This document shows, in pieces, positions 1 to 8,661 of a stretch of DNA of 54,131 nt. The position numbers and the translations under genes are program-made. The DNA is taken from contig JBGSPX010000015.1 in assembly GCA_041738345.1 (NCBI GenBank), forward strand, positions 1 through 54,131. The letters are read 5' to 3'. Every line of letters begins with the position of its first letter. The first letter of the stretch is position 1. The stretch is from Proteocatella sp041738345. Its GTDB lineage: Bacteria > Bacillota > Clostridia > Peptostreptococcales > Filifactoraceae. The notes beneath the pieces are model-generated. The model was not told where the DNA came from and made no database searches. It saw only the letters and a list, made by a program, of their open reading frames with translations.

Positions 1-774
1 CCAACCTTTATCAACTGCCGCTCTTGAAGATCCTATAACTCCATCAAGTTTTTCTGCTAATTGTTTTAAAAGATCAAAACCTTCAGCCGATTTAAGTCCA
101 AGACCTCCTGATATTATAAAGTTTGCATCAACTAGTGATACTACTTCTTTATCACTCTTAACTATTTCTAAGATTTCTGTTCTTATCTCGTCTTTGCTTA
201 TTGAGAAGTTAAGTGGAACTATATTTCCTTTTCTTGACATATCTTGATCTGCTTTATCCATAACGCCTGGTCTTACTGTTGACATCTGTGGTCTATTTTC
301 TGGGCAAACTATTGTAGCCATTATATTTCCACCAAATGCTGGTCTTGTTTGTTTTATTTTTCCATCTTCTTCATCTATTTCTAACTTTGTACAGTCTGCT
401 GTAAGACCTGTATCTACTCTTGATGCTACTCTTGGCGCTAAATCTCTACCTATGTGAGTAGCTCCTATCATCATGATCTCTGGCTTAATTTCATTTATTG
501 CATCTGATATTACTTTTGTATATCCATCTGTTGTGTAATTCTTTAAAAGCTCATGGTCTGCAGTGTACACATTTTGTACTCCGTAAGAAACTAATTCTTT
601 AGCCATATCTTCTACATTGTGTCCAAGTAGAATTGCGTTAAGCTCTACGCCTCTAGCAGCTGCTAATTTTCTTCCTTCTCCAACTAACTCTATAGCTACA
701 GACATTAATTTACCATGACGTTGCTCTGCAAAAACCCAAATATTTTTGTATTGATTTATATCTTGCTTTCCCAT
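1..774 (-). CDS. etfA: Electron transfer flavoprotein alpha subunit, partial (C-terminus outside window)
   Basis: EtfA binds FAD and pairs with EtfB to carry electrons between NADH/ferredoxin and the acyl-CoA dehydrogenase of this operon. The ATG at 774 follows an AAGGAG site. All 258 codons in the window are open, and translation begins MGKQDINQYKNIWVFAEQ, typical of clostridial EtfA. Near the edge, ISGGLGLKSAEGFDLL marks the start of the FAD-binding domain; the remainder lies beyond base 1. It is the last visible gene of the had operon, 25 nt after etfB. The had context suggests a flavin-bifurcating type, but the decisive FAD-domain residues are not in view. Confidence 0.93.
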   Translation of the reverse strand, partial: MGKQDINQYKNIWVFAEQRHGKLMSVAIELVGEGRKLAAARGVELNAILLGHNVEDMAKELVSYGVQNVYTADHELLKNYTTDGYTKVISDAINEIKPEIMMIGATHIGRDLAPRVASRVDTGLTADCTKLEIDEEDGKIKQTRPAFGGNIMATIVCPENRPQMSTVRPGVMDKADQDMSRKGNIVPLNFSISKDEIRTEILEIVKSDKEVVSLVDANFIISGGLGLKSAEGFDLLKQLAEKLDGVIGSSRAAVDKGW

Positions 775-799
775 ACTAATCTCCTTGTTCTATCTATAT

Positions 800-1585
800 T
801 TATATAAAATGTTTGCTTTTTAAATGTCCGATAAGTTCGATTGCTGCTTCTTTCGGAGCTTTTTCTATCATTACTCCAGCTGTTTTCATATCTGGTGTAA
901 ATGAACGGAATACTCTTGTTGGAGATGCTTTTAGTCCAACATCTTCTGTAGTTATATCTAAGTCATTTATTCCAAGTACTTTTATATCTTTTTTGAATGC
1001 ATCAAATATTTTATCTAATGCCATGTATCTTGGTTCATTTAATTCTTTAACTGCAGTTAATAGTACTGGAGTTTGAACTTTTATCATTTCATGTCCATCT
1101 TCTAATTGTCTTTTTACTACTACGTCTTTTCCTTGCATTTCAAAGCTTTGTACATAAGTTACTTGTGCTATATCAAGCTTTTCTGCTATCTGTGGTCCAA
1201 CTTGCGCTGTATCTCCGTCGATTGCTTGTCTTCCTGCAAATATTATGTCATACTCTCCAAGAGTTTTGATTCCTGATGCTATAGCGTTTGATGTTGACCA
1301 AGTGTCTGATCCTCCAAATGCTCTGTCGCTTAGAAGTACCGCTTCATCAGCTCCCATTGCTAAACACTCTCTTAGCATTTCATCTGCTTGAGGAGGTCCC
1401 ATACTTACTACTGTTACATGTACATCTTTATTAGTATCTTTTAATCTTAATGCCTCTTCAAGTGCATTAGCATCATCTGGATTTAATATACTTGGAACTC
1501 CGTCTCTTATAAGCGTTCCTGTTTCTTTATTTATCTTAACCTCTGTTGTATCTGGTACTTGCTTTACGCAAACAATAATCTTCAT
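800..1585 (-). CDS. etfB: Electron transfer flavoprotein beta subunit
   Basis: This is the small ETF subunit (261 aa, normal length). It starts MKIIVCVKQVPDT, the usual clostridial EtfB beginning, and has the ETF-beta signature AGRQAIDGDTAQVGP at residues 117-131. It binds a nucleotide or second flavin and forms the EtfAB heterodimer. It lies 22 nt downstream of the acyl-CoA dehydrogenase gene and 25 nt upstream of etfA, so the trio is co-expressed. In clostridial amino acid fermenters such trios reduce 2-enoyl-CoA with NADH and are thought to reduce ferredoxin at the same time; that role is inferred here from family and context. Confidence 0.95.
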   Translation of the reverse strand: MKIIVCVKQVPDTTEVKINKETGTLIRDGVPSILNPDDANALEEALRLKDTNKDVHVTVVSMGPPQADEMLRECLAMGADEAVLLSDRAFGGSDTWSTSNAIASGIKTLGEYDIIFAGRQAIDGDTAQVGPQIAEKLDIAQVTYVQSFEMQGKDVVVKRQLEDGHEMIKVQTPVLLTAVKELNEPRYMALDKIFDAFKKDIKVLGINDLDITTEDVGLKASPTRVFRSFTPDMKTAGVMIEKAPKEAAIELIGHLKSKHFI

Positions 1586-1607
1586 GTTCTAAATTCCTCC
1601 AAATTTC

Positions 1608-2741
1608 TTATTTCAATAAACTTCCTGCTATTACCATTTGTTGTACTTGAGATGTTCCTTCGTAGATTGACATTATTCTTGCATCTCTGTAGATTCTCTC
1701 GATTGCATAGTCTTTTATAAATCCGTATCCACCGTGGATTTGAAGTGCATCATAAGCTACTTCGTTAGCTACTTCAGCTGCCATGTATTTACACATTGCT
1801 GACTCTTTGCTTATTGGTAATCCATTTTCTTTCATTTCTGCTGTCTTATAAAGAAGTGCTCTAACTGCACATATTTTTGTTTCCATATTAGCTAATTTAA
1901 ACTGAATATCTTGGAATTTTGAAAGTGATTTTCCAAACTGTACTCTTTCTTTTGAGTATTTTACAGCTTCGTCCATAGCGCCTTGAGCTACTCCTAGTGC
2001 TTGTGCTGCAACTCCTATTCTTCCTGTATCAAGAGTGTGCATTGCTATTTTGAAACCTTGGCCTTCTTTTCCTAAGATGTTTTCTTTTGGAACTTTTACG
2101 TTTTCAAATATTAAATCTGATGTTTCTGTAGCTCTAATACCCATTTTATCTTCATGAGCTCCACAAGATACACCTTCAAGATTCATATCTACTATAAATG
2201 CAGTTGTTCCTTTTACGCCTTTTCCTCTTTCAGTTACAGCAATAACTACTGCAAAATCAGCTATAGGAGCGTTTGTTATAAATGTTTTTCTTCCGTTAAG
2301 TATATAGTGGTCGCCTTCAAGTACTGCTGTAGTTGTTTGTCCACCTGCATCAGATCCTGCGCCTGGCTCAGTAAGTCCAAATGCTCCAACCCACTCACCT
2401 GATGTTATTTTTGTAAGGTATTTTTGTTTTTGATCTTCTGTTCCAAAGTTTAAAAGTGGTGATGATACTAGTGATGCTGCTGCAGTTGTAAATGTTCCTG
2501 TAGAAGCACATTTTTTACTAATTTCTTCCATTATGATTACATATGAAGTGTAATCTGCGCCTGCTCCACCATATTCTTTTGGAACTATTGGGCTTGTATA
2601 TTTATATCTAGCTAATTTCTCCATTAGATCTCTTGAGATTTTACCTTCTTTTTCTCTTTCAGCTGCTTGAGGTAATACTTCCTCTTCTGCAAATTTTCTT
2701 ACTGCCTTTTGTAGCAATAGATGTTCTTTCTTAAATATCAT
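1608..2741 (-). CDS. acdB: Acyl-CoA dehydrogenase (enoyl-CoA reductase of the had pathway)
   Basis: This FAD-dependent acyl-CoA dehydrogenase family enzyme (377 aa) works here in the reductive direction, saturating the 2-enoyl-CoA made by HadBC. The ATG at 2741 is chosen because GGAGG lies 5 nt upstream; a TTG four codons earlier overlaps that site and is unlikely. GLTEPGAGSDAGG and the C-terminal IYEGTSQVQ are family signatures, and the Glu of YEGTSQ is in the catalytic-base position of butyryl-CoA dehydrogenases. It sits between hadC and etfB, matching acdB of the Clostridioides difficile leucine operon. The chain specificity (isocaprenoyl versus cinnamoyl-type) cannot be read from sequence. 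Confidence 0.9.
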   Translation of the reverse strand: MIFKKEHLLLQKAVRKFAEEEVLPQAAEREKEGKISRDLMEKLARYKYTSPIVPKEYGGAGADYTSYVIIMEEISKKCASTGTFTTAAASLVSSPLLNFGTEDQKQKYLTKITSGEWVGAFGLTEPGAGSDAGGQTTTAVLEGDHYILNGRKTFITNAPIADFAVVIAVTERGKGVKGTTAFIVDMNLEGVSCGAHEDKMGIRATETSDLIFENVKVPKENILGKEGQGFKIAMHTLDTGRIGVAAQALGVAQGAMDEAVKYSKERVQFGKSLSKFQDIQFKLANMETKICAVRALLYKTAEMKENGLPISKESAMCKYMAAEVANEVAYDALQIHGGYGFIKDYAIERIYRDARIMSIYEGTSQVQQMVIAGSLLK

Positions 2742-2783
2742 AATTTCCTCCAATAATGTTTATAATATATATTAAAATATTTA

Positions 2784-3914
2784 TTAACCAAGTATTTCTG
2801 CAAATGTTTGAATTCTTGTTCTCACTTGCTCGTTATTTGTTGTCTGTTGATCAATTTCTATATATAGATGTGGAATGTCTGCTTTCTCTAGGTCTTGTTT
2901 TATGATTGGGTAATCATACTCTTCTGGGTCACAGAATTTCATCATCGCATATACTACACCATCTATTTTTCTGTTTTTAACTTCGTCTACTATTATATTT
3001 CCTCTTTTCTTTTGAGGGTCATATGCTAGTGAACATCCTTCTATATCTCTCCACTGATTAGCTAGTCTTTCTAGTGCACATGCTCCATCTGTTGGCACAT
3101 CTGTTCTAAATTGTCTAGTTTCTTGTGCTAGGTTATCATAAGCTATTCTAATGTTATTTTCTTCAAATAAATCTAGAATTTCTTTTGAATCCATTATGAT
3201 TCCTGTAGCTAATATAGTTTTACCTGTATAGTTTTCTACTGGCATAGCTTTTAGCATTTCGTTTAATTCTTTTACTAATGCTGTATGCTCATCTTTTCTC
3301 ATAAAGTAGCTGCTTTTTATTACATTGCTTCTAGTTTTTGAATCTATAGTATTAAGATGAGTCGATACAAGTTCTACAAATTCTCTCATAACTGCTCTGT
3401 GCTCATTGTAAACTTCGATTGCATTTGTAAGTTCTTGTTCTGTTATTTCACATCCTCTTATAGCTTCTATCTTTTTCTTAACGTTTTGATATTCTGCTAC
3501 AAGATATTCTGAACCAGCTTTTATTTTTCTATTTTGTGGATGTACAAAGGTAATCATTGGAATTTGAGTTATTCCTGATTTCCAGTTTTGACTCATACAG
3601 ATAAGTGTGTCACACATTCCAGGAATTATAACTCCTGATAAGTTATTATATGAGCCTTTTAGGCCATATTCCATACATGACTGCATGATTGAACAGGCAA
3701 ATGCTGGGAAGTATTGTTTTGCTAAATCTACTTCAGTTGGGCCTCCCCATAATCCTACAGGAAGCATATCTGCTGCATATACAATCTCTTCTGGTGTGTA
3801 CACTGGAAGACATCCTATTGCTTTTTTCCCTGTTGTTTTTATATATTCATCAACCATTGTTTTTGGTGAACATGCTATTTCTTCAAATCTTTTTATTATG
3901 CTTTTTAGTTCCAT
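2784..3914 (-). CDS. hadC: 2-hydroxyacyl-CoA dehydratase, beta (C) subunit
   Basis: This is the smaller subunit (376 aa) of the [4Fe-4S] dehydratase that removes water from (R)-2-hydroxyacyl-CoA by a ketyl-radical mechanism. Conserved cysteines that can ligate the cluster occur in the FACSIMQSC and PGMCDTLICM stretches. Its ATG overlaps the hadB stop by one base, which suggests translational coupling for a 1:1 complex. The order hadA-I-B-C-acdB-etfBA matches the leucine/2-hydroxyisocaproate pathway. The closely related phenyllactyl-CoA dehydratase (FldBC) is an alternative that sequence inspection cannot exclude. Confidence 0.88.
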   Translation of the reverse strand: MELKSIIKRFEEIACSPKTMVDEYIKTTGKKAIGCLPVYTPEEIVYAADMLPVGLWGGPTEVDLAKQYFPAFACSIMQSCMEYGLKGSYNNLSGVIIPGMCDTLICMSQNWKSGITQIPMITFVHPQNRKIKAGSEYLVAEYQNVKKKIEAIRGCEITEQELTNAIEVYNEHRAVMREFVELVSTHLNTIDSKTRSNVIKSSYFMRKDEHTALVKELNEMLKAMPVENYTGKTILATGIIMDSKEILDLFEENNIRIAYDNLAQETRQFRTDVPTDGACALERLANQWRDIEGCSLAYDPQKKRGNIIVDEVKNRKIDGVVYAMMKFCDPEEYDYPIIKQDLEKADIPHLYIEIDQQTTNNEQVRTRIQTFAEILG

Positions 3915-5137
3915 TATAGATCACCCCTTTGATTTTTTCTTTCTTCCATTACTTCTACAAGTCCTTGTACTCTCGTCTCAAACTGTGCATCTGTAAAGTT
4001 TCTTGGATCCGCTTGGTCTCCATCAAAGCCTGAGTATGGAAGTCCTGTTCTTTCTGCTACTTTTCTTTGCATTTCATATTGGATAAAGCTCATAAGTTTA
4101 CAACTTCTATTCATATGATATAATGCTCCGTGACAGTTTCCTTCTACTAGGGAATTTACTCTATAATCAACCATTGTTTCTATATTTACATTGTTAAACA
4201 TCATGCTGTATGCTACAGCCATTCCATCTAAATCATTTACTTCATATTGAAGTGCCCATGCATGTGGATAAACACTACCTGTCATGTTTATGCCATATTT
4301 TGCAAGAGTTTTCATCTTGTATCCAATATATGGCCAGCAAGGAATACCTTCCATCATGATTCTGTATTTTTCTTCTCCACGGAATGATGTTTTTCCTTCT
4401 TTTACATTTTGTTCTAATTCTTCTATAAGTTGTTTAAATGCTGCTGTTGTTTCTTTCTTTCCTCTTGCACATACTATTACTGCCATGTATGTGAATACGT
4501 CAAAGCCATTCATTGGTGATGGGAAATTTCCTGATGGAAGACTCATTGAATCTTTCCAAAGTTTTCCATTTTCTGCTGAGATTGCCATAACTTCTTCTAA
4601 TCTCTTTGGATCAAATGCTTTTCCAGAGATTTTTTCAAAAGCTTTTATAGCTTCTTCAAATTGGCCTCTCATATATTTTATTCTATTTTCTGTTGCCATA
4701 TTTTCATTGTTGTATGCTGTATCTATCATTATAAGAGGTATATTTAATTCTCTTGATATATTTTCATACCATTTTATTACCTCATTACAGATATTGTTAC
4801 AGCAGCATAGAAAATCTGGTGTAGGCATTGGAAGTGTATCTGAATGTCCTTTTATAAGTAATCCAAAATTTGTTCTTGCATATGCACAAAGGTCAATTGA
4901 ATAACCTTTTTCTTCTGCAAGTTCACAAAGTTCTAATGACTCTTTTTTTGCTGCAACTCCTGCAGCATGGTTTTCTGGATAACATAGACATAGATCGAAA
5001 ATTTCTGCTAATTCTTGAGGGAATACTGATGTTGACCAGCCTACCGGTCTTCCTTCTTCCTTCGCTTTGAATGCATTTGCATATTGTTCTGCTAGTAAAT
5101 CATTTATGACTGTTCTTGCATCTTTTCTATCACTCAT
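3914..5137 (-). CDS. hadB: 2-hydroxyacyl-CoA dehydratase, alpha (B) subunit
   Basis: This is the larger dehydratase subunit (407 aa) of the HgdB/HadB/FldB family. A run of cysteines in LCCCNNICNEV and a later MNRSCKLM segment fit the iron-sulfur cluster site. It pairs with the product of the one-base-overlapping hadC and is activated by one electron from HadI, encoded 12 nt upstream. It works in the cytosol and is oxygen sensitive. The substrate is inferred as a 2-hydroxy-4-methylpentanoyl-CoA or aryl-lactoyl-CoA from operon layout, not from specific residues. Confidence 0.88.
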   Translation of the reverse strand: MSDRKDARTVINDLLAEQYANAFKAKEEGRPVGWSTSVFPQELAEIFDLCLCYPENHAAGVAAKKESLELCELAEEKGYSIDLCAYARTNFGLLIKGHSDTLPMPTPDFLCCCNNICNEVIKWYENISRELNIPLIMIDTAYNNENMATENRIKYMRGQFEEAIKAFEKISGKAFDPKRLEEVMAISAENGKLWKDSMSLPSGNFPSPMNGFDVFTYMAVIVCARGKKETTAAFKQLIEELEQNVKEGKTSFRGEEKYRIMMEGIPCWPYIGYKMKTLAKYGINMTGSVYPHAWALQYEVNDLDGMAVAYSMMFNNVNIETMVDYRVNSLVEGNCHGALYHMNRSCKLMSFIQYEMQRKVAERTGLPYSGFDGDQADPRNFTDAQFETRVQGLVEVMEERKNQRGDL

Positions 5138-5149
5138 CTTACCGTCTCC

Positions 5150-5929
5150 TTATTTTTTATTAGCCTCATGATAAGCATATATCGCTGCTCCAAGTGCGCC
5201 TGTAAGTTGTGCATTTTCAGGTACTATTACTTCCATACCTAGTGCTGTTTCCATAGCTCTTACTACCCCTTCATTTCGAGCAACTCCACCTACCATTACT
5301 ACCTTATCTTTTATACCTACTCTTTTTGCAAGACTTGATACTCTCTTCGCTACCGAAGTGTGAATTCCTGCTACAATATCTTCTGTGGCTTCTCCAGCTG
5401 AAAGATGTGATATTACTTCTGATTCTGCAAATACGGTACATGTGCTGCTTATAGAAACTTCTTTTTGTGATTTTGCTGATATACTTCCTAATTTAGAAAC
5501 TTCTGTTTCTAAAACCTTAGCCATTACATCCAAAAATCTGCCTGTTCCTGCTGCACACTTATCATTCATTACAAAGTTTTGTAGTGTACCTGATTGGTCT
5601 AACACTAATGCTTTCGCATCCTGTCCTCCAATATCAATTATAGTTCTTACTCCCTCTACTAAAAAACTCGTCCCCTTTGCATGACAGCTAAGCTCACTTA
5701 TCTGTTTATCTGCATCTTCATAGTTCATTCTTCCGTAACCAGTTACAACGACCTTTTCCAAATCTTCTCTATTTAGATTTGTCATATCCATTAGTTCTTT
5801 CCTAACTTTTTCAGGTCCACTTGTACCAGTTCCAAAAGGAACTACTGCTGCTGCTATAATTTCTTTCCCATCTTTCAAAACTACTCCTTTTGAAGCTGTT
5901 GAGCCGATGTCCAGTCCCATTGTATACAT
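5150..5929 (-). CDS. hadI: Activator (archerase) of 2-hydroxyacyl-CoA dehydratase
   Basis: This ASKHA-fold ATPase (259 aa) holds one [4Fe-4S] cluster bridging a homodimer and injects one high-energy electron into HadBC at the cost of ATP. Visible features are the MGLDIGSTASKG phosphate-1 loop near residues 4-15, DIGGQD near 99-104, and the two cluster cysteines C125 (NDKCAAGTG) and C164 (SSTCTVFAESE). Their spacing matches that of CompD/HgdC. It lies 28 nt after hadA and 12 nt before hadB. The EtfAB/AcdB pair in the same operon may supply reduced ferredoxin for it. Confidence 0.93.
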   Translation of the reverse strand: MYTMGLDIGSTASKGVVLKDGKEIIAAAVVPFGTGTSGPEKVRKELMDMTNLNREDLEKVVVTGYGRMNYEDADKQISELSCHAKGTSFLVEGVRTIIDIGGQDAKALVLDQSGTLQNFVMNDKCAAGTGRFLDVMAKVLETEVSKLGSISAKSQKEVSISSTCTVFAESEVISHLSAGEATEDIVAGIHTSVAKRVSSLAKRVGIKDKVVMVGGVARNEGVVRAMETALGMEVIVPENAQLTGALGAAIYAYHEANKK

Positions 5930-5957
5930 AAATTCACCCTCGTCTCTAAATCACAAT

Positions 5958-7169
5958 CTATTTTATAACTTTATTATTCTTTAATGCTTCAATTTCTTCT
6001 TTTGTATAACCTACACTTGCAAGAATTTCTTCTGAATGTTCTCCAAGTTTTGGCGCTGGCTGATACTCTTTTATTCCCATTTTTTGGAATCTAACTGGAG
6101 AATCTACTAGTATTCCTTCATTTCCATTTGAATATTTTGTTTTAAATAGATATTTATTTTCCCATGCTTGTTCACATTCTAATATATCATCTAATGATTG
6201 TAATTTTTCAAATGGAAGATCTGCTTCTTCTAATAATACTGACCACTCATCAAGATTTTTTGTAAGCATTGCTTTTTCTACTAGGCTAACTAACTCTTCT
6301 ACACAATCTACAACTGCTGTTATAGTGTTGTATTTTGTTTCTCCTATTAAATCTTCTCTATCTATAACTTTACAGAATTTAGGGAACCACTTGTTGTATT
6401 GAATAAGTGCAAGTTGTATCCATTTTCCATCTTTACATTGATATGTTGTCATAAGTGGGTTGTTTGGCTGTCTTCTTGATAATGGCATTTCATTACCATA
6501 TTGAGCTGTCGTTATCATAAGACCCATTCCAAATAGTGCTGCATGGTAAAGACTTAGTGTTACTCTTTCTCCTTCACCTGTTTTAGCTTGTCTGTATAGT
6601 GCTGCAAGTACTCCAGCTGCAAGACCCATTCCTGCATAGTGATCTCCAAAACCAGCTGCTGTATTTGCTGGAGATGTTCCTTTTTCCATAAGTGATGCAC
6701 TTACTCCACCTCTTGCAAAGTATGCTGTATAGTCAAAGCCTGGCTTATCTTTTAATGGTCCTTCTTCTCCATATCCTAAGATATGTGCATGAATTAGTTT
6801 TGGGAATCTCTCTTTAAGTTGGTGATAAGAAAGTCCACTTTTTGCTAGAGATTGTTCTCTTATGTTAGTAACAAATACATCTGCATTTTCAAGAAGCTTG
6901 AAAAGAACTTCCATTCCTTTTTCTTCTTTTATATCTATTGCGATTCCTTGTTTGTTACCATTTTCAAGTTCATACATAGGGTTTTCTTCATCAGTCATAG
7001 GTGCATTAAAAGTTCCACCCATCCCTCTTATAGCATCTCCAAAAAGTGCTTCTACTTTTATAACATCAGCTCCCCAGTCTGCTAATAATTTTGTACAGCT
7101 TGGTGCTGCAACAAATGTCGCTAATTCTACAACTTTTACACCTTTTAAAACTAAATTCTGTTGATCCAT
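5958..7169 (-). CDS. hadA: Family III CoA-transferase for 2-hydroxyacids
   Basis: This enzyme (403 aa) moves CoA from the pathway product or intermediate to a free 2-hydroxyacid, supplying HadBC with its substrate. It belongs to the CaiB/BaiF (family III) transferases. The N-terminal KVVELATFVAAPSCTKLLAD Rossmann region is clear, and D176 in GFGDHYAG is at the position of the catalytic aspartate of formyl-CoA transferases. It is the first catabolic gene of the operon. A 98-nt gap separates it from ykvI, with no terminator visible. HadA (isocaprenoyl donor) and FldA (cinnamoyl donor) are both possible. Confidence 0.88.
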   Translation of the reverse strand: MDQQNLVLKGVKVVELATFVAAPSCTKLLADWGADVIKVEALFGDAIRGMGGTFNAPMTDEENPMYELENGNKQGIAIDIKEEKGMEVLFKLLENADVFVTNIREQSLAKSGLSYHQLKERFPKLIHAHILGYGEEGPLKDKPGFDYTAYFARGGVSASLMEKGTSPANTAAGFGDHYAGMGLAAGVLAALYRQAKTGEGERVTLSLYHAALFGMGLMITTAQYGNEMPLSRRQPNNPLMTTYQCKDGKWIQLALIQYNKWFPKFCKVIDREDLIGETKYNTITAVVDCVEELVSLVEKAMLTKNLDEWSVLLEEADLPFEKLQSLDDILECEQAWENKYLFKTKYSNGNEGILVDSPVRFQKMGIKEYQPAPKLGEHSEEILASVGYTKEEIEALKNNKVIK

Positions 7170-7267
7170 TTTGAATGCCTCCTAAAAATTTTTACATATA
7201 TTTTTAATACTATTTATAAAATAAGCCTCTTAAATCTTATTATTTATCTATATTTATTTCCAAAATT

Positions 7268-8401
7268 TTATGCTGTTTCTTTGGCAGCATTCTTATTTTG
7301 TTTTGCAAATTTTAAATTTTTTATTCTTCCAACTACAATACATGGTATTATTACTGCAAATATTCCTACAACACCTAGATATCCATAACCAATTTGTACA
7401 ATTTTAGTAAGTCCAAATAGTGAAACTCCCATTGATAGAATCATTGCTAAAAGTGATATAATACCTCTTCTTTTGGTAATTTCTTTTGGTGTTTGAAAAG
7501 TATTTTCAAATCTTGCTACTGCTCCAAATATACAACTTATTCCAGTTGTTACAAAAGCTGCAAATAGTACCACTGAGTATGCTATATAAAGCCAAGGTTT
7601 ATTAAGGGCTTTACAGATATAAAGTACTGGAAGAGTTTCTTCTTGTACTTCTGGCATCCAAGCCATAAGCATCAAACATGCCATCATAAGCATAGCGCCG
7701 TTCATAAGTACTCCCCAAATTATTGTCCAGTTTATATCTCTGTCACTTTTTAAGGTATCACTTGCACTAAGTATTATTGCAATTACTACTGACTGGAAGC
7801 CTGCATATTTAAGTGCCATATAAAGTGATTTTCCTATAGACACCGGTTGATATCTAGTACTTACTATATTTACTAAATTATCAAAATTTGCCGTTATCCC
7901 AGTTATACATAATATGGTCAAAACTACAAAAATTATAACTGTCAAAAAACTTGATGCTTTTCTTATCAGTGAGGCTCCAAAAATTGTTAATATGTAGTAC
8001 ATAGCTCCAGTTAATATTACTCCTGCGCCATAAGGAAGTCCCCATTCCTGCATAAGTGCTGCTGAACCTGCTATAGTACCTCCCGTACCAAGTAATACAA
8101 TAACTAGATAGCATAATTCAAATAGTGTTGCAAAAACCTTATCATAAGGTTCATACATCTTTACTGCCCAAGACCTATAATTATATGTCTTGTGATTTCT
8201 TGCCATAATTAGCGATTCTCTATACGAGAGTCCTAAAAATAGCACTGATATAATTGGTAAAAATAAAGTCATCCAACCATATCTTACAAAAAAATTTACT
8301 TCCTGACTTCCTGTGGCAAATCCCCCTCCAACATGGGCTCCAAACCAAACTGCTGCTACTGAAAAGGATACTACCAATGAGTTATTTTTACGTGTGTTCA
8401 T
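7268..8401 (-). CDS. YkvI-family amino acid/organic acid membrane transporter
   Basis: This is a hydrophobic protein (377 aa) with about ten membrane segments and an N-terminal GAHVGGGFATGSQE stretch typical of the YkvI family (LeuT/APC-like fold). The ATG at 8401 is preferred because AAAGGAGGGTG lies just upstream; a longer frame reaching 8449 would run through the sigma-54 promoter. As first gene of the had operon it probably imports the fermented amino acid or 2-hydroxyacid, or exports the product acid. The substrate is not known. It stands where C. difficile has a 2-hydroxyacid dehydrogenase gene (ldhA). Confidence 0.8.
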   Translation of the reverse strand: MNTRKNNSLVVSFSVAAVWFGAHVGGGFATGSQEVNFFVRYGWMTLFLPIISVLFLGLSYRESLIMARNHKTYNYRSWAVKMYEPYDKVFATLFELCYLVIVLLGTGGTIAGSAALMQEWGLPYGAGVILTGAMYYILTIFGASLIRKASSFLTVIIFVVLTILCITGITANFDNLVNIVSTRYQPVSIGKSLYMALKYAGFQSVVIAIILSASDTLKSDRDINWTIIWGVLMNGAMLMMACLMLMAWMPEVQEETLPVLYICKALNKPWLYIAYSVVLFAAFVTTGISCIFGAVARFENTFQTPKEITKRRGIISLLAMILSMGVSLFGLTKIVQIGYGYLGVVGIFAVIIPCIVVGRIKNLKFAKQNKNAAKETA

Positions 8402-8432
8402 TACCGCACCCTCCTTTACGCTTATTATATAT

Positions 8433-8448
8433 TGCAAGTACCGTACCA
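8433..8448 (-). promoter_or_regulatory. Sigma-54 (-24/-12) promoter of the ykvI-had operon
   Basis: Read on the minus strand the site is TGGTACG-N4-TTGCA, one mismatch from the sigma-54 consensus TGGCACG-N4-TTGCA, with the invariant GG and GC 10 bp apart. It lies 32 bp upstream of the ykvI ATG. A sigma-54 activator gene is immediately upstream, which makes the assignment strong. Confidence 0.85.
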
Positions 8449-8522
8449 ACTTTTTTATATTTTAAACATTTTTATATTATTTATTTTCTTGTTTTTTTAT
8501 TAACATTCTAATTTCAATAGTT

Positions 8523-8536
8523 TGAGAAGGTTTTCA
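8523..8536. promoter_or_regulatory. cre-like palindromic operator upstream of had operon
   Basis: TGAGAAGGTTTTCA resembles a catabolite-responsive element (TGAAAnCGnTTTCA) with a GG centre. It is 75 bp upstream of the -24 element. A nearly identical palindrome lies before the alanine symporter gene at 23303-23316. The binding protein, CcpA or another, is inferred. Confidence 0.4.
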
Positions 8537-8604
8537 TTGTTAAAAAATAATTTATTTTAGTTTTTAGTTGTTTATTTTTTAATTATCACGTTTTATAGGC
8601 ATAG

Positions 8605-8655
8605 AAAAAACCATTGCAACTTGCGATACTATCTTGCAAGTTGCAATGGTTTTTT
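8605..8655 (-). terminator. Perfect 20-bp inverted repeat: terminator of activator gene and candidate enhancer
   Basis: Arms 8605-8624 and 8636-8655 are perfectly complementary with an 11-nt loop. They are flanked by A6 and T6, so a rho-independent terminator can form in both directions, 7 nt after the activator stop. The palindrome TTGCAA occurs at 8614, 8634, 8641 and just outside at 8654. The site is about 160-220 bp upstream of the sigma-54 promoter, a typical enhancer distance, so DNA binding by the activator is plausible. Confidence 0.8.
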
Positions 8656-8661
8656 GCAACA

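Noticed and set aside
8402..8449. Longer start for the YkvI transporter
   Set aside because: The extension reads through the sigma-54 promoter and its own Shine-Dalgarno; the ATG at 8401 has an ideal ribosome binding site.
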